A stretch of DNA of 64,000 nucleotides from Glandiceps talaboti. Its lineage: Eukaryota > Hemichordata > Enteropneusta > Spengelidae. The DNA is taken from positions 496,501-560,500 of the forward strand of contig NC_135561.1 in the NCBI RefSeq assembly GCF_964340395.1. Direction: 5' to 3'. A model generated the notes under the pieces. It was not told the DNA's origin. It saw nothing but the letters and a program-made list of their open reading frames with translations, and ran no database searches. Made by a program: the position numbers and the translations under genes. Below are positions 45,011 through 58,275 of the stretch, piece by piece. Each line of letters opens with the position of its first letter. Position 1 is the stretch's first letter.

Positions 45011-48000
45011 GTATGTTGTGTATGATCTGTTCTGCTACTCCTACACCAGTTTTTGCTAATGTCAAGAACTATCGTGTAAAACAGGTATTGTGATCTTATC
45101 AGTGTTGGTGTGTCAGTTTTATACGCTTGACAAGTATACTACAATGTAAGGAAATGTACAGCATTTGTACTAGTAATAGTATGTACATGAATTTTGTGTT
45201 GGCTGTATGTAGTTAGTATTTATACAGTGTACAATGTAAATGTCGCCTGATTTGGAAGCACGGCTGTGAAACCGTGTGTTGTAATAGAAGAAATACATAG
45301 GTTACTGCGTTACTGTTATGTTGAGTTTGTTTTTGAGACAAGTTACAGTATACGTGCATTGTGTCAGTGGTTGAGAAACCAGTCATCTTCATGTCATGTT
45401 TAATGAAGCCATTGGCAAGCAACACCTCCTTGTAGTTGGTATTTTCTGTCAGAAACAGACCAGGTGAATGAGATCGTTACAGTGTGGATTTAGCACACAA
45501 GTGTTGACATGTGACTTAGTGCATGCCTCATATCTATGTATTAGTTACAGTAAAATATTACTGTGTTTTGATTGTGTCAGTGTGCTTCAATTCCAGTCAA
45601 ATGTTGTCATGTAAGGATCAAAGTCTGTTACTGATTCTTGACTGGTGATTGAAATAGCACAAATAAACATGTAGGTTTAGTTCATTTATTCAACCATGCC
45701 ACCACTTTCTTGACATGCTGCCTTGCCTCTAGCTATTGAAATAAAAAGTTTATTTGTGTATTGTAGTGTGTCTGAGATATCGTCTGAGTTTGAAAAAGGA
45801 GACAGTTTAAAGTTATGTCATTGGATGTTGCAATATCTTAAATGTACTTCACTATAAAGAAAAACTGTTAAGAATTGCCAACGTTTTTGCTAAGGTTTTG
45901 AAATCTCGATATGCAGGAAAACTAGCATAGATTTTTTTTTTGTATACTGTATACAGTATAGTTTTGTCAGGAAACCTTAGTAAAATTGACTGGGAAACTC
46001 ACCTACTTAACTACCATTAACAAAAACATAATGAATTATTATTAAATGTAACTGTCAACTACATTCTTACAAAAAAAAAAAAATTGTTTCGAATATATGT
46101 TATGTACAAAAAATAGAAATTTGTATGGCTCCTGTGATCACCTATTAGAGTAGATGTGAGATAGGTTGTGTTGTTCAGCACTTATCGGTCTTGTACTGGC
46201 TAATAAACATATCAAGACACATATGCAGTACACGTAGGTTGTTATTTTGCTAACAAGTACATCATGATATCAGTGTATTGTATTAGTTTTGTCCAAAAAA
46301 ACCCATAGAATCATGAAATTCTATAATTCTAACATTCAGACAGCAAAAAGTAAAAACATGTCAAAGAATTTTAAAAATGACACTTGTAATTTGTAGTCTT
46401 GAAATTTTCTTAATTCAAAATTTATTAAAGTCTAATAACGTGAAATATAAAGTAAAATCAGTATAAACTAAATATTTATAAATATTTATTTATAATATTT
46501 ATAAAATCAGTGACATAAAATGTTCATTGATATATTAATGTTATGTTATGAACCCCTAGTTTCTAAAACATCTGTGCAAAACAAATAGCATTCTGTTTAT
46601 ATTTGATGTTTGTATTTGACAGGTTGTGCAATACTTTAATCACTATCCCGTCATAAACATATCAAGGTCTTATTAATTAATGTTTCCCTATTTCAAAAAA
46701 TAACATCAATATTATATTTGTCTTGTGATATAAAAAATCTTCAGTCTATGAATAGAAACAACTTAATAAGATTAATATGTACAATTTGTCAAGGTAGACA
46801 AGGTGTCAAAGTATAGCTGGCATGTGTAGGCTATAATGAATCAGCAATTCTATATACATTATGTACAGTGTGCACTATGTTTTTGGTGGTTTCATAGTTG
46901 CTTCGTCTTGGTAAATTAGTATGCTAATCATCCAACTTGTTGAATATTTTTAATCAATCACATGTAGAGCTTCCACCAAGTGTTCAGATATGAAAATAAT
47001 GAAATGACTATGGCACAATTTTGTGGCTACCAAGAATTTAGTCTATAGCAGCTATCTGTTGAATTAGAATCTGAAGATATCTTTAGCCCAAAGGTAAGTA
47101 TATCATGGGGATAAAGATATATAGGTAGAGATATTTACAGATTCAAACCCAATGAATAGCTTCTAGAAACACAGTCTCGTTTACCATGCCTTTTTTGCAT
47201 TGTTAACTACCAGTGTAATGTTGTTCCTAATTTGTTCCTAAAATAAGTGAGCGTTGTAATGTGTATGTTATTATTTTATTTTCATTTCTACACTAACTTT
47301 AGCCTAAAACGATACCTGTGCTCAGTTTTTAACTACCCACAAGATAAAATTGACTCTAATTTGTTAAATGATAAAACCTGACCCAAGCCAATTCCACCAT
47401 ATGACATTTGATCATTATCATTAGTAACACCATCTAAAACCATGCATTGGCTTACTTCCAACTCTTAATACAATGTATTTGTGTTTTGTTATAACGTAAT
47501 GAAGGATGTTCTATTGTACATCCCTATGCAGCCATTCTACCAAGCATTGACAATTGTTTCTATGTGCCAAGTACAGATAATAAATTGGTTTTAGACCAAT
47601 TACAGTAATTATACAAACAAAATAAAGTATCCAGAGTGATTAATGTAACTGTCAGCTTTTAATATAACTGTCAATTTTTACTCTACTGGTCAAGTGTTGA
47701 TAATTGGTCTGCATATTGGTGAAAATGTATGATATGTCTGGTGCCACTAGCATTGTGTGAGTTAAATGTGGGGAAATGTTTACATTTTAGTTTTCTTAAT
47801 ACTGGTGTTATGTTATCTTTACCTTGTACCAAAACTGTGACAGAATAGCCTGTATCAGATACATGTATTTTTAACAATTACTAATTTCACTAGCCTATAA
47901 TAATAGATTTTATAGGACAATTAGTAGATAAGGTTAGAGTTTACAAAGGACATACATTTAATTGCTATTATCCTCATGGGAGACAACTCATTGCCACTGC

Positions 48001-49019
48001 TGTGTCATGGAAATTAATATACCTAAAGTAAGGGACGATCACACAATATCGCAGAAGCTGAATACCAAGTTTGAGGCTGTACATTTATAAATTAATGATA
48101 TGAAATGGTGGTTGTTGTTTGTTTGATTCTTTATATTGAACTATAGTTAATTTCACACATGTAATTCAGCTATAGTACTGTGAAGGAAACAGAGCATTAA
48201 TCAGTTTCATTCTTGTGGATCAACAACAATGATAATATAATACTACTAATGATAGTACATTCTTATCAGCTCATTATGCAACAGCCTCAATGCACTTTAC
48301 AGAACTAAAAAAAGAATAAGCATCATGCATGAAGGGTTAAACAGTGAAAATGTCCAACATAAAAACAGAGAGACCTTAACAACTGTGTGAAAACCTAATA
48401 TCCAAGATAAAACAAAGAAGGACCTTAATAACTTATAATACGAAGTAAAATGAGAATGGCACAAGAATCAACATATTTATTATTCATGAAGTAATTATTG
48501 TGATTAAGTATATTTAAGTTGTTACAATTGAAGACATTCAAGTACTAACCAGTACTATGTATAGCACTGTTATAATTCAAAGACCTACTAATTAATAATT
48601 CAATAACGTGTCGTCAAATGCACTTAAACGTGTATAGCCAGGAGACATTTCTTTTTACTATTTACCATGGCTACAGAAAATTACACATAGGAAACCACCC
48701 ATCTACTACAGGTGGCTGCATTCACACTCACCCATCCATCATATTATATGTTTTAATATTGGCGTATTATTCAATCACCTTGTAATTGTTGGGAATTCCT
48801 GGACTGCTAAATTACCACAAAATGGAGTATAGCTGTGTTTAATATTTCCATTTACCACAATGACACGTAGACTGACATATCGTCATGTTGTCCACTTCTC
48901 TACGTCGTTGTGTAGTAAGGACTGTAGCTAGGAATTCAGTATACAATTACATTCTGTATGTACCATACATACAGCTAGGACTGACTATATATATGTATGT
49001 TGTAGAGTGAGAACTAGCA

Positions 49020-49580
49020 AGGGCTGGATCACCATACATCAGTCTGTATCTCTTGTTGCAAGGAATTAACCATTTACATAGCAACTTCATACTTCTGTAT
49101 GCCATATACTATATCGGGAGGACATCACCATACGTCTGTATGTTGTATAGCGAGGACGAGCTAGGCTGGATCACCATACATCAGTCTGTATGTCTTGTCG
49201 CAAGGACTTCACCATACAGATGTATGTTGCATAGCAAGGACTAATTAACACTTCTGTATGGCATCTATAGAGAGGAAGGACGTCACCATACATCTGTATG
49301 TTATATAGTGAGGACTATCTAGGGCTTCACCATACATGTGTATATTTTGTGGCAAGGACCTGACCATGATATAGATAGATGTATGTTGTACAGTATTATA
49401 CTATAGCAAGGACTTCATACTACATTTGTGTTCCACATTGAGAGGACATCACCATACATAGTATGTTGTATAGCGAGGACTAGCTAGGGCTGGATCATCA
49501 ACAGACTGTATGTCTTGTCACAAGGAATCCACTATTCACCATACAGATGTATGTTGTACAGCAAGGACTTCATATACAAT
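49020..49580. repeat. Highly degenerate tandem repeat, unit about 70-90 bp
   Basis: Phrases such as TCACCATACATCTGTATGTT, TGTATAGCGAGGACTAGCTA and CTTGTCACAAGGA recur about eight times with variable spacing. Confidence 0.75.
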
Positions 49581-51439
49581 ACTATACTTAAGAAGTTAAG
49601 TACCAGTTAGTCTGGATGCCAACATGATAAGAGAGATACGAAGGAGTGGATGAAGGATAGCACTATAGACTAAGTACTACTAGTAACTACATCGTGACAG
49701 TTTAAATGAAAACCATCATTGATTCCAAATTTGAAAGCTCACACAACTAGAGTTTAGCCTTCTGTGGTATTTTTAAAAGATCCTTAATATTGACAAGAAA
49801 TTGTACATGACTGTATACCTTTAACATACGTAACCATGGGTACGATAGCTATGAAACCAACACTGCCAGCAACCAGATACTGTAACAGCACTAGGTAATG
49901 TACTTGTATTTTATAGAAATGTACTTATATTTACATTTGTACTCAGAGAGTTTCACAAATTTGTATTTACTAATGCAAGCGTTGTTTATGTTTACATGTA
50001 ACATGATAATATTGATGTGTTGTGAATGAGCTATTATGCTTGCAACTTCTATCATTAAAAGTGTTTATTATGTTTCTAATGTGCCAACTTTAATTCAAAT
50101 AATTTATATAGGAATTAGAATGAAAGAAAATGAAAGTACAGTATCAGTTACTCACAGCAAAAGTGTTGAATCTTGGCGAAGCTGTGTAGTGTTTACCTAG
50201 CTACGGGTGGAAAGAGTACAAGAATGTCGTATGTCAATGCCACTCTTCTTTTGAACAAGCCTATTTAATTCTTCACATCAGAATATACCCCTTCCTTGAA
50301 GTTGAACACATTCTTTGTACCTAGTTCTAATCTGTTGGATAATACTACTGCCAAGCTTTTTGATAGCCTTAATAGGGCTGCAGGTATTTTATTAAGCCAT
50401 TCACCCCCAGGTTATTATGAGGGGTTTTGCCTGAGAGGCAGCTACTGTATTTACATACATGTAAACAAAAGGTGTTCATTTGAATAGAGATTACTTTTCT
50501 TTTTGTACTTAAGTGCTTTACTAATCTATGAGATTAAAGAAAACAGACACAAGTGAAGATGGCACAAGTGCACTCACAAAGTTTGAACTTTTAAACTAAA
50601 AATACTGTTTTCTCTGAATATAACCCTGTACGATGTTATACAAGGGAAAGGACAACCCATTTGTTGGCAAGGACAGAACCATAACATATACAGAGACACG
50701 GACAATTGATAGGAACAAATACAAACAGAGTATGACTACTGTACACAAGTTGTATCCCAAAGGACAGTTGTAAAGTTGAATGAAGTTTCTCACAACAAAA
50801 AGTGAAGGTCTTGAAATCAATCATTCAGTTATTTATCCAATCTGATCTGTCAGTTCTATAATCTAACAATTACTTGTTGATTTAAATTAACAAAAAGGTA
50901 CTACTAGTATTTAGTTTTGTCAGTTTCTTGATGTATTGGAATCTTGTGAATTACAAATCATCTGTTATACTTTACATGCCATGATGAATGATTGTCTTAC
51001 AAATAAAGCAATATGTATAGTCGATTCAAAATTCAAAAAAGACCTGATCTAATGATGACTTGGTGCTTCCCTTTGTCTGTTTGCGCATAGTAGACTTGCT
51101 GTCAATTCAGAGGAATTCTTGCTGGCAATATGAAACAGGTTTTGTCATCAAATTAAATAGTTTTTTCCTCACTGTTCCTTTGACTTGATATGACCAAAAA
51201 AAGTAAGTTCTACACTAATTAAAATGACTTGCTTGATAAATGTATATGGTTTTAAAATGATGATAAACATCAATTTTAAATTCTGTAGGTGGCCTTGACA
51301 AAGAGGTGATGATTTAAGATATGTGCCTGTACTCTCTGTTACTCAATCTTTTTGATACTGATTCACTTCTATGAAATATTTAATACATTGTATTTTGTTC
51401 ATTTAATCATTTCTTTCCTTCTATCAGTTTTCAAATCAA

Positions 51440-51665
51440 AATGAAAGTGAACTTTCACATATATATACTTTGCAAAGTAAAAATAATAAGCCATTAAATT
51501 TGCAGTGTTTTGATAATGGGCTCACACATATCCATGTATTAACTACAAAGTGTAACTGCCTGGCAATAAATTGAAAGTGAACTTTCATAAATGTATACTT
51601 TGCAAAGTAAAAATAATGAGCCATAAATTGGCAGTGTTTTGATAATGGGCTAACACATATCCATG
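51440..51665. repeat. Tandem duplication, two units of about 115-130 bp
   Basis: AAAGTGAACTTTCACATATA ... AGTGTTTTGATAATGGGCTC is repeated as AAAGTGAACTTTCATAAATG ... AGTGTTTTGATAATGGGCTA, both followed by ACACATATCCATGT. Confidence 0.9.
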
Positions 51666-53139
51666 TGAATATAAATCATGGAATAACATGACGGCCTGGT
51701 TATAAATTTAGGAGCAAATGTTACAGGTTATGCTGTACAATATTCAAATTACCACTATGCCTGGCATCAGGAGAAAATGAGAAATGAGAAATATGTGGAC
51801 ATCATTACAGGCAGCAAAATGATTTATAGATGGTTTCGAGTTCCTGAAAATAGCATGTACAGAATCATGGTGTTGTACAGTACAATGTTATGTTGTTTGC
51901 AGTCTATAGTCTGTGTCTGTTTCTTTGAATTTATAGCTTGCAAAAATGTATTAAAATATTCTGTAGATTCTTGTTTTGCAAGTATATCCAGATGAATTGC
52001 CGAAAGAGTACATTCAATACAAATTACAAAATATTGGTATATGTTAATTGGTATCCATAATTATTTGAATATCGAACTTATCACTTTAACATTATTCATT
52101 GAATGTAATGTGTAACATGAATTAATTGTTTAGAAATGATATACTTAATAGACATAATATTATAATATTTATATTCATATTCAGGTAAATAAACTGATTA
52201 TATATATATTCAATAATGGAAACTTTGGGGGGAAAATAAGCAGGCAAATAAGTGCAATAATTGGTTTGTGATAGATACTTTGTGGTCTCCTTCAGGATAC
52301 TGAATATTATTGGTGGGAAAGTAACAACTGTTTGTTGGCCATGTCTTAGAAGTGACAATGACATACACTATTTATATACTGGATAGCAATCAATAAAATA
52401 TCTAAAATTTCAGTCATGTATTGAAATTGTTTTAATTCATTGGTAGAATAGATATTGTATACACAGCTTTTAATAGATTGGTTGTTGAACATGCTTCCAT
52501 AGGAAAAAGACTTAGATGACATTTTATGGATTTCCTTGAAGGATAATAACATGAAATGTGTTTGAAACTGTAATCATGTGATGAAACATATATGAGTATG
52601 TATATGTATGCCTCCAGGCTTATTCCCATCATTCTATTCAGTTAAAAAATACTCAGACATATTTCTGCAAGTAAAATAGGTGCATATAATACGGAATGAA
52701 CCAAGATGGGTAACATATTCCAGTGTCAATTGTTATAGATGCTTAAACATATTATGAGTATATTTATTATTCTGCATCAGCTTACTAATAGTATGCTACA
52801 GTAACTAACTATATATCAGAGTTGCAGGAAGAAGGAAGTGCTCTTCCATGATGAATGTATGTGCCGTTGCTATGGTAGCGAGGGAAGCAGTGGCATTTAC
52901 TTTTTATAGAGCAAAAGCCCATCATGATAAACAAGTCTACTTGTATGATGTAGTACCCATTGTGTGTTTTGTTGGTTCCTGTAGTAGTACATGTATGTAA
53001 ATTACCAGCAAATTTGTTGACATTGTAAACATAACTGCAGTGGACAGCTATCACTTGGTAGGTACAAATTATTATGTACAGTCTTGTTGTAATGTATATG
53101 CATGTTGTAAAATGAAGATATAGAGTTGTTCTCTAGTTG

Positions 53140-53430
53140 TTAGGTATTACCAGTTCATCTCCATACTTTGCTTTTGTAGTGAAATTTTTCCGAATTCCAT
53201 ATGTTGTATCAGAGACTCATAAACATATATCATGATATTACTTTTTATTATCTGTTGCAATATTGAAGCTGAGATTTGTTTTCCAGTTACCATAATAATA
53301 TTGCTTATCTGTAGCTTATCACCATACTGTGCTTTTGTTAAGGGTAGTAAAATTGTTCTGATTTCCACAAATTGTATCAGAGGCTCATGATATATCATGA
53401 TATTACATTTTATCTACAAGTCTGTGACCA
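53140..53430. repeat. Diverged tandem duplication, units of about 180 bp
   Basis: Shared ordered phrases: CATACTTTGCTTTTGT / CATACTGTGCTTTTGT, TTGTATCAGAGACTCAT / TTGTATCAGAGGCTCAT and ATCATGATATTAC in both. Confidence 0.8.
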
Positions 53431-54966
53431 TATTCCAACTGAAAATATGGGAGTTGTCATCCAGATACCATTGTATTGATGTAATTCATCAAAGATATGT
53501 TTGCTTCCACATTGTTTGTACTGTCTTTTTGTGTGTGGTATGTAAATTGTAATGTTTTTTTTCATGAATAACACTATGTATGTTCATCATGGAAGCACTA
53601 TGATTCATACACAAATTCTCATAATCTTTCTTCCACTTTTTGATTGAGAAACAGACATGTTTTGAAAAAATCGTTTGTCCTTCTTCAGTGTGTAACTGGA
53701 TCTGATTCTTCAAGCTTTGTATAACTACGTTGTAGGCCAGAGACTCGAGGCCATCTGACAGTTGCAATTTCAAGTCAGATCACCAAATCTAAAGTTCACA
53801 CCAGAGACTTTTTGTATATAATACGGTATAGGAAACTGTCTGATTTTGTAAATCAATCTGATTTCTTTACCATGTGATATTCTAATGAAACCTAACGACG
53901 TTAGTTCTCAGGCTAAATTTACAAATAGGTATTTTTTAATCAGAAACTTGACTTTTGAATTTCCTAATGTATGAATTGATTCAATTTACCTAGAGAAAAT
54001 AATTGCAGCATAGTCTTTTTCCATTAAGTTGGAGACAAGGTCGTCTACCTAGGAAATATACTGTATTTTTGTATGTGAATGTAGACAATACAAAATGTAA
54101 TCCATACAACGCTGTCTCAATTATAGTAATCAAGAATGTATGTTACTCGCCTTGTTTCTACTGTTTTCTGTAAAAATCAGCACCCCAACAATGGAAAACA
54201 AGAAATGTGGTATTAATAGAACTGTTCCCTGTCAAACCATTTTAAAAAGCCAAGGAGAGTGTACCACCTTACCATCCTTAGGAAAAACGCTATTATTTTA
54301 CAAATGCACTTCAGGAAATGCAACACTATATAGATGGAATATTCCAGGCTGCAATTTGTTTGCAACCCATGTGTTATTATTCTGTAAGCATATTTGAGGA
54401 AAAATTGATATTACCTCCATTCTCATTAAAAACCTCCACCACAGTTATATTTCCATTTCCATAGGGAGCCTGAATTCTATGAAAGCTCTAAATTTTACAC
54501 TGTGTTGTGGTGTTCATTTCATGTTGTCCTAAATGCTATATAGTATACCTTTTGATATTTTTTCAATAAAGACACATTGAGTATACACAGACATGATGAA
54601 TGAGAGCAATCAGTACTGTTGAAACACTAACCTTTTGACGACGTATGAAAACCATTAGTCCTTTTGAAAATATGTATTTTATTTTTTGGGAATACTAAAT
54701 GTATGAAAAATGTCACAAACGTATTCTTATTGCCGGTTATGTTTACAAAATACAAAAATTAAAGCTGCAACAGGAATGTTTTTTGGAACTATTTTGTATG
54801 ACTTTCTTGTAATATTGAACACCTTTTAAGTATTGAATCACATGCGAGTAAAGGTATTTGTGTATTAAACTGTACACAATCATTATTTATGGTACAATAA
54901 ATCCAATCAAAGTGATTTCTTGGTCCAAACCTGAAAATCGGAATCCCAATACAATCACAATTTTAA

Positions 54967-55192
54967 CCAGGCAGTTAGACTCTCTTACAGCCCTCGGAGC
55001 TTCGCTTTACTAAAATTAAAGCTAAACGAATTATTTTGTATGTACCGATGCCAGCTAATTAACCAGTACAAGGTTGTTCGAGTACGATGGAGTACGTTAT
55101 GTAGATGGTATCGGTACATACAAAATAATTCATTTAGCGTCGATTTTAGTAAAGCGAAGTTCCGAGGACTGTGAGAGAGTCTACCAGGCAGT
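54967..55192. mobile_element. MITE with long inverted arms and 9-bp target duplication
   Basis: The body, 54976-55183, starts TAGACTCTCTTACAGCCCTC and ends in the near-complement GAGGACTGTGAGAGAGTCTA. The arms pair for about 75-80 bp (including TTCGCTTTACTAAAAT and TTATTTTGTATGTACCGAT). Immediately outside both ends is CCAGGCAGT (54967-54975 and 55184-55192), a 9-bp target-site duplication. It has no coding capacity and would need a transposase supplied in trans. Confidence 0.85.
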
Positions 55193-55959
55193 ATGTACTA
55201 CTTTTGGATAAAATAGTCCTCTAATCAACATGGACAATGTCTAATTTTATTGGAATTTTTAATGATTTTCTATGAATATATTGTGGTTGTGTAATTAAAA
55301 AAAACTATTCCAGTTTCAGCCACTCCCAGTATGTATAGTTTTAAAATGAATAAAAACAGATTTAACAACCAGGAGGTGGTTTTTGATGCCTTCAGAGGCT
55401 TACATTGACTTTTATTGAACACTGTACTAGAATAGTTTAAAGTTTTTGTGGAAGTATTTTCACCTTAGTGAAAAGCTTACAAATATAGCTTTTCACTTTT
55501 GCAAGCAATCAAAGAAGTGTCATTGATGAATTCAAAATGAAGTAGAGGTGGACATTCCAACTGTTTAGCACCTAATTATTGTTACATATATAACAGTCAT
55601 AATAAATATTTAGGATGATTTATCTTGACTTTTGAAAAATTACATAATTAAGTATGAGATAAAATTATAGAAAGTAATATTACATTTATCATCTGTGGCA
55701 GATTGATGGTGTCTTAAATAACTATCAACAGTCAGTATGATAAATGAAGATATATTAACATGTCTGGAGTAGTATACTTCATTATAATAATATTGTAAGA
55801 TATGTAAATATTTTAGAAATATAAGATTTTGTCAAGAATTATATATTAATAATTTAACTATAGCCCTTAAAAAGTTAGACAATCATACAAAATGACATGT
55901 TTCACTATTGTTCTTTTTTGAAATTTTAATTGCTAAGTAATAATTAAATTGTAATTGTC

Positions 55960-56550
55960 AGTGTAAAGTCTAAGGTGTACATTCAGTGAATAGAAGTGTT
56001 TTATGAGCAGTGACCATGAAATCTATTATAATGAGATAACATGTAATATAAAGAATTGTGTGTTATTTGTTCTTTTTGAAATCAAAATGACTATTAGATA
56101 AGAATTACAGGGTAATTGTAAAAGTCTAAGGTGTACAATGTACATTCAACTATAAAAGTATCAGATATATCAGCAGTAACCATGAAATATTGAAATGAGA
56201 TAACACACTTAAATATAAAGAATTATGTGTTATTTGTTCTTTTTTAAAATCAAATTTGCAAAATAAGAATTAAATTGTAAGTGCAAGTATAAATGTATTA
56301 GATGGACATTTAGTAATTTTATTACCAGTGTTAGTTCCATCAACGGTACTCATGAAATCTTTCATAATGAGATAACACACTTAATATAAAAAGAGGTGTG
56401 TTTATTCCTTCTATTTTTTAAAATCTAAATTGCAAAATATGAATTAAATTGTAAGTGCAAGTGTAAACCACTAAATATATTAGATGGACATTTAGTGATT
56501 TTTTTACCAGTGTTAGTTCCATCAACAGTACCCATGGAAATCTCTCCTAA
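55960..56550. repeat. Degenerate tandem repeat, unit about 180 bp, about 3.5 copies
   Basis: Recurring order: CATGAAATCT ... AATGAGATAACACACTTA, ATATAAAGAATTGTGTGTTA, TTTGTTCTTTTTGAAATC, TAAGAATTAAATTGTAA, then TAGATGGACATTTAG and CAGTGTTAGTTCCATCAAC. Confidence 0.85.
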
Positions 56551-57058
56551 TTAGATAATGCACTCACTTGTAGACTGATACATTTGAAATGCATGATATA
56601 TTCAACATGTACATTGTAAGGTAACAGTGAAGTACTTAGACACAAAGACTCTTGATAATGGACGTTGCTAGGAGCAACCTTCAAGAGATTTAATGATAGA
56701 TGGAAGCATAATAGACTTGAATGATTTTCTATGTTATTTAACGTGATCATTTTGACACTTACTGTGAATGTAAAACATAGTACCCTGGATGTAACATAAA
56801 TGGAAAATAATAACGTGAACAGAACGATAGTCATTTTGTGTGTTCAGTTCTTTAGAACTATAGGCAAGTAGATGGTGTGAATAAAAGGAATGTCATTCCC
56901 TGTGTTGGTTCACTTACATGTAAAGGGAAAAACAAGGAGTGAACAAGATGGAAGTTATTCTTTCATCTAGCCATCCATCATCCATCTGTCCATTTATCCA
57001 GCCAGCCAGCCAGCCAGGCATCCATTCACACTAACTCACTGACACTCACTCATTCACT

Positions 57059-57060
57059 CA

Positions 57061-57125
<65 letters not shown>

Positions 57126-57130
57126 ACACA
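57059..57130. repeat. (AC)n microsatellite flanked by CCAT/CATT repeats
   Basis: About 30 AC units, with (CCAG)n, (ACTC)n and (CCAT)n tetranucleotide runs on both sides from about 56970 to 57185. Confidence 0.97.
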
Positions 57131-57542
57131 CACATATCCATCCATCCACCTTTCCATCCACCCATCCATCCATTCATTCATTCTTTCATTGTTATTTTAA
57201 AAGAAAAAATAGCGTGAACAGAGGGAAAGATCTTTCATGTATTTTATTTGAAAAAGGCCCTTAGAACTGAAACTATTCAGAAATGTATGCATTCATAGAT
57301 GGTGTAGATAAAAGCAAAATCATATCATGTAATGTTCACTATTATTTTGAAGGTCCAGTTTGGAATAGCATTTCAATTTACGTCTGGTAAATAATTGTCT
57401 GGCATAGCCATAGAAAAAAGTTAATGCAGAACAAATGAATGATCCTGTGTAATCTTAATGGATCCACTGATGAGAAACATTATTACAAGAACCTGGATTG
57501 AAACCCTGGCCTTTAACACTCCTGCTTTTGTTATTATTTCAG

Positions 57543-57758
57543 AGACTAAATTGATGTGATTCATTGAATGAAAAAATCAATCTGCATCTGACAATCATCA
57601 CAAAGGATTCTGACAATCACAACCTATCAAAGACATCACAGGCAAAGAAGATCACCCCAACAGGAACCTGATGATTAATATCCAATTATCTAACTGCTAA
57701 CTGAAACCATTATTTATTCACTGACTCAGTGTGTGCTTAATATATGCAGAGGAAAAAG
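57543..57758 (+). other. Putative 5' UTR exon ending with a start codon
   Basis: The acceptor is TTGTTATTATTTCAG and the donor is GGAAAAAG|GTAAGTTTG. The exon has stops in all frames until close to its end, where ATGCAGAGGAAAAAG would begin a protein (M-Q-R-K-K) continued in a later exon. This fits a 5' UTR exon of a plus-strand gene whose coding part lies beyond the window. Its donor region is copied in the degenerate repeat that follows. Confidence 0.4.
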
Positions 57759-58275
57759 GTAAGTTTGCTGTGGAATCACCAGTGTTATCTGTACAAAGAT
57801 TCTATGGATAGTGTCTAGAAAAGAGAAGAGATGGTATGGAATAGGTATGAAATGTCATTGGGTTAACACTAAACTAAAGAGAAATTGAAATGTGCCATGA
57901 ATTCAACAATTTTAGACTTAAAAAATAAATTCTGTGAATAGTGTCCTGAAATGAAAAGAGATGGTATGAAATAGTTATTAGTTATGTGAGCTAGGTTTTG
58001 ATATAGAAATGCCATTCAGTCAATGCAAAATCCAGTGAAAAAAAATTGTGCCTTGAATTCAACAATGTGATTGTATAACAACAATTCTATGAGTGTCTGA
58101 AAAGGAAGAGAAATGGTATGAAATAGTTACATGAGCTAGGTTTTAATATAGAAATGTCATTGGGTCAGTACTAAACTTGAAGAAAAAAGATAAGTATGCC
58201 TTTAATTTAATCAATGTCATGTTATCTGCGAAAAGATCTCAGAATACTGTCTAATAATATTGAGATAAAAAAGAT
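57743..58275 (+). repeat. Degenerate tandem repeat (about 130-145 bp) starting at the exon donor
   Basis: About four copies. The first spans the exon end and donor (GGAAAAAG|GTAAGTTTGC ... AGTGTTATCTGTACAAAGAT ... AGAGATGGTATG). The fourth reads GAAAAAAGATAAGTATGC ... ATGTTATCTGCGAAAAGAT. The two middle copies have lost GTAAGT. Shared phrases include AAGAGATGGTATGAAATAG and GAGCTAGGTTTTGATATAGA. Confidence 0.75.

Larger units (their letters stand above)
45011..54965. other. Non-coding stretch with several local duplications
   Basis: Long AT-rich region. Degenerate tandem repeats at 49020-49580, 51440-51665 and 53140-53430 are listed separately. An 85-codon ORF at 54140-54397 begins with a hydrophobic signal-like segment and has several cysteines, but it lacks any recognisable domain or splice context. 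Confidence 0.45.
55193..57542. other. Non-coding stretch with repeats
   Basis: Includes the degenerate 55.96-56.55 kb repeat and the 57.06 kb AC tract listed separately. No gene is supported on either strand. Confidence 0.5.

Noticed and set aside
54140-54397. 85-codon ORF with signal-like start and eight cysteines
   Set aside because: It suggests a small secreted protein, but there is no family match I can name, no cysteine framework I recognise and no supporting context.
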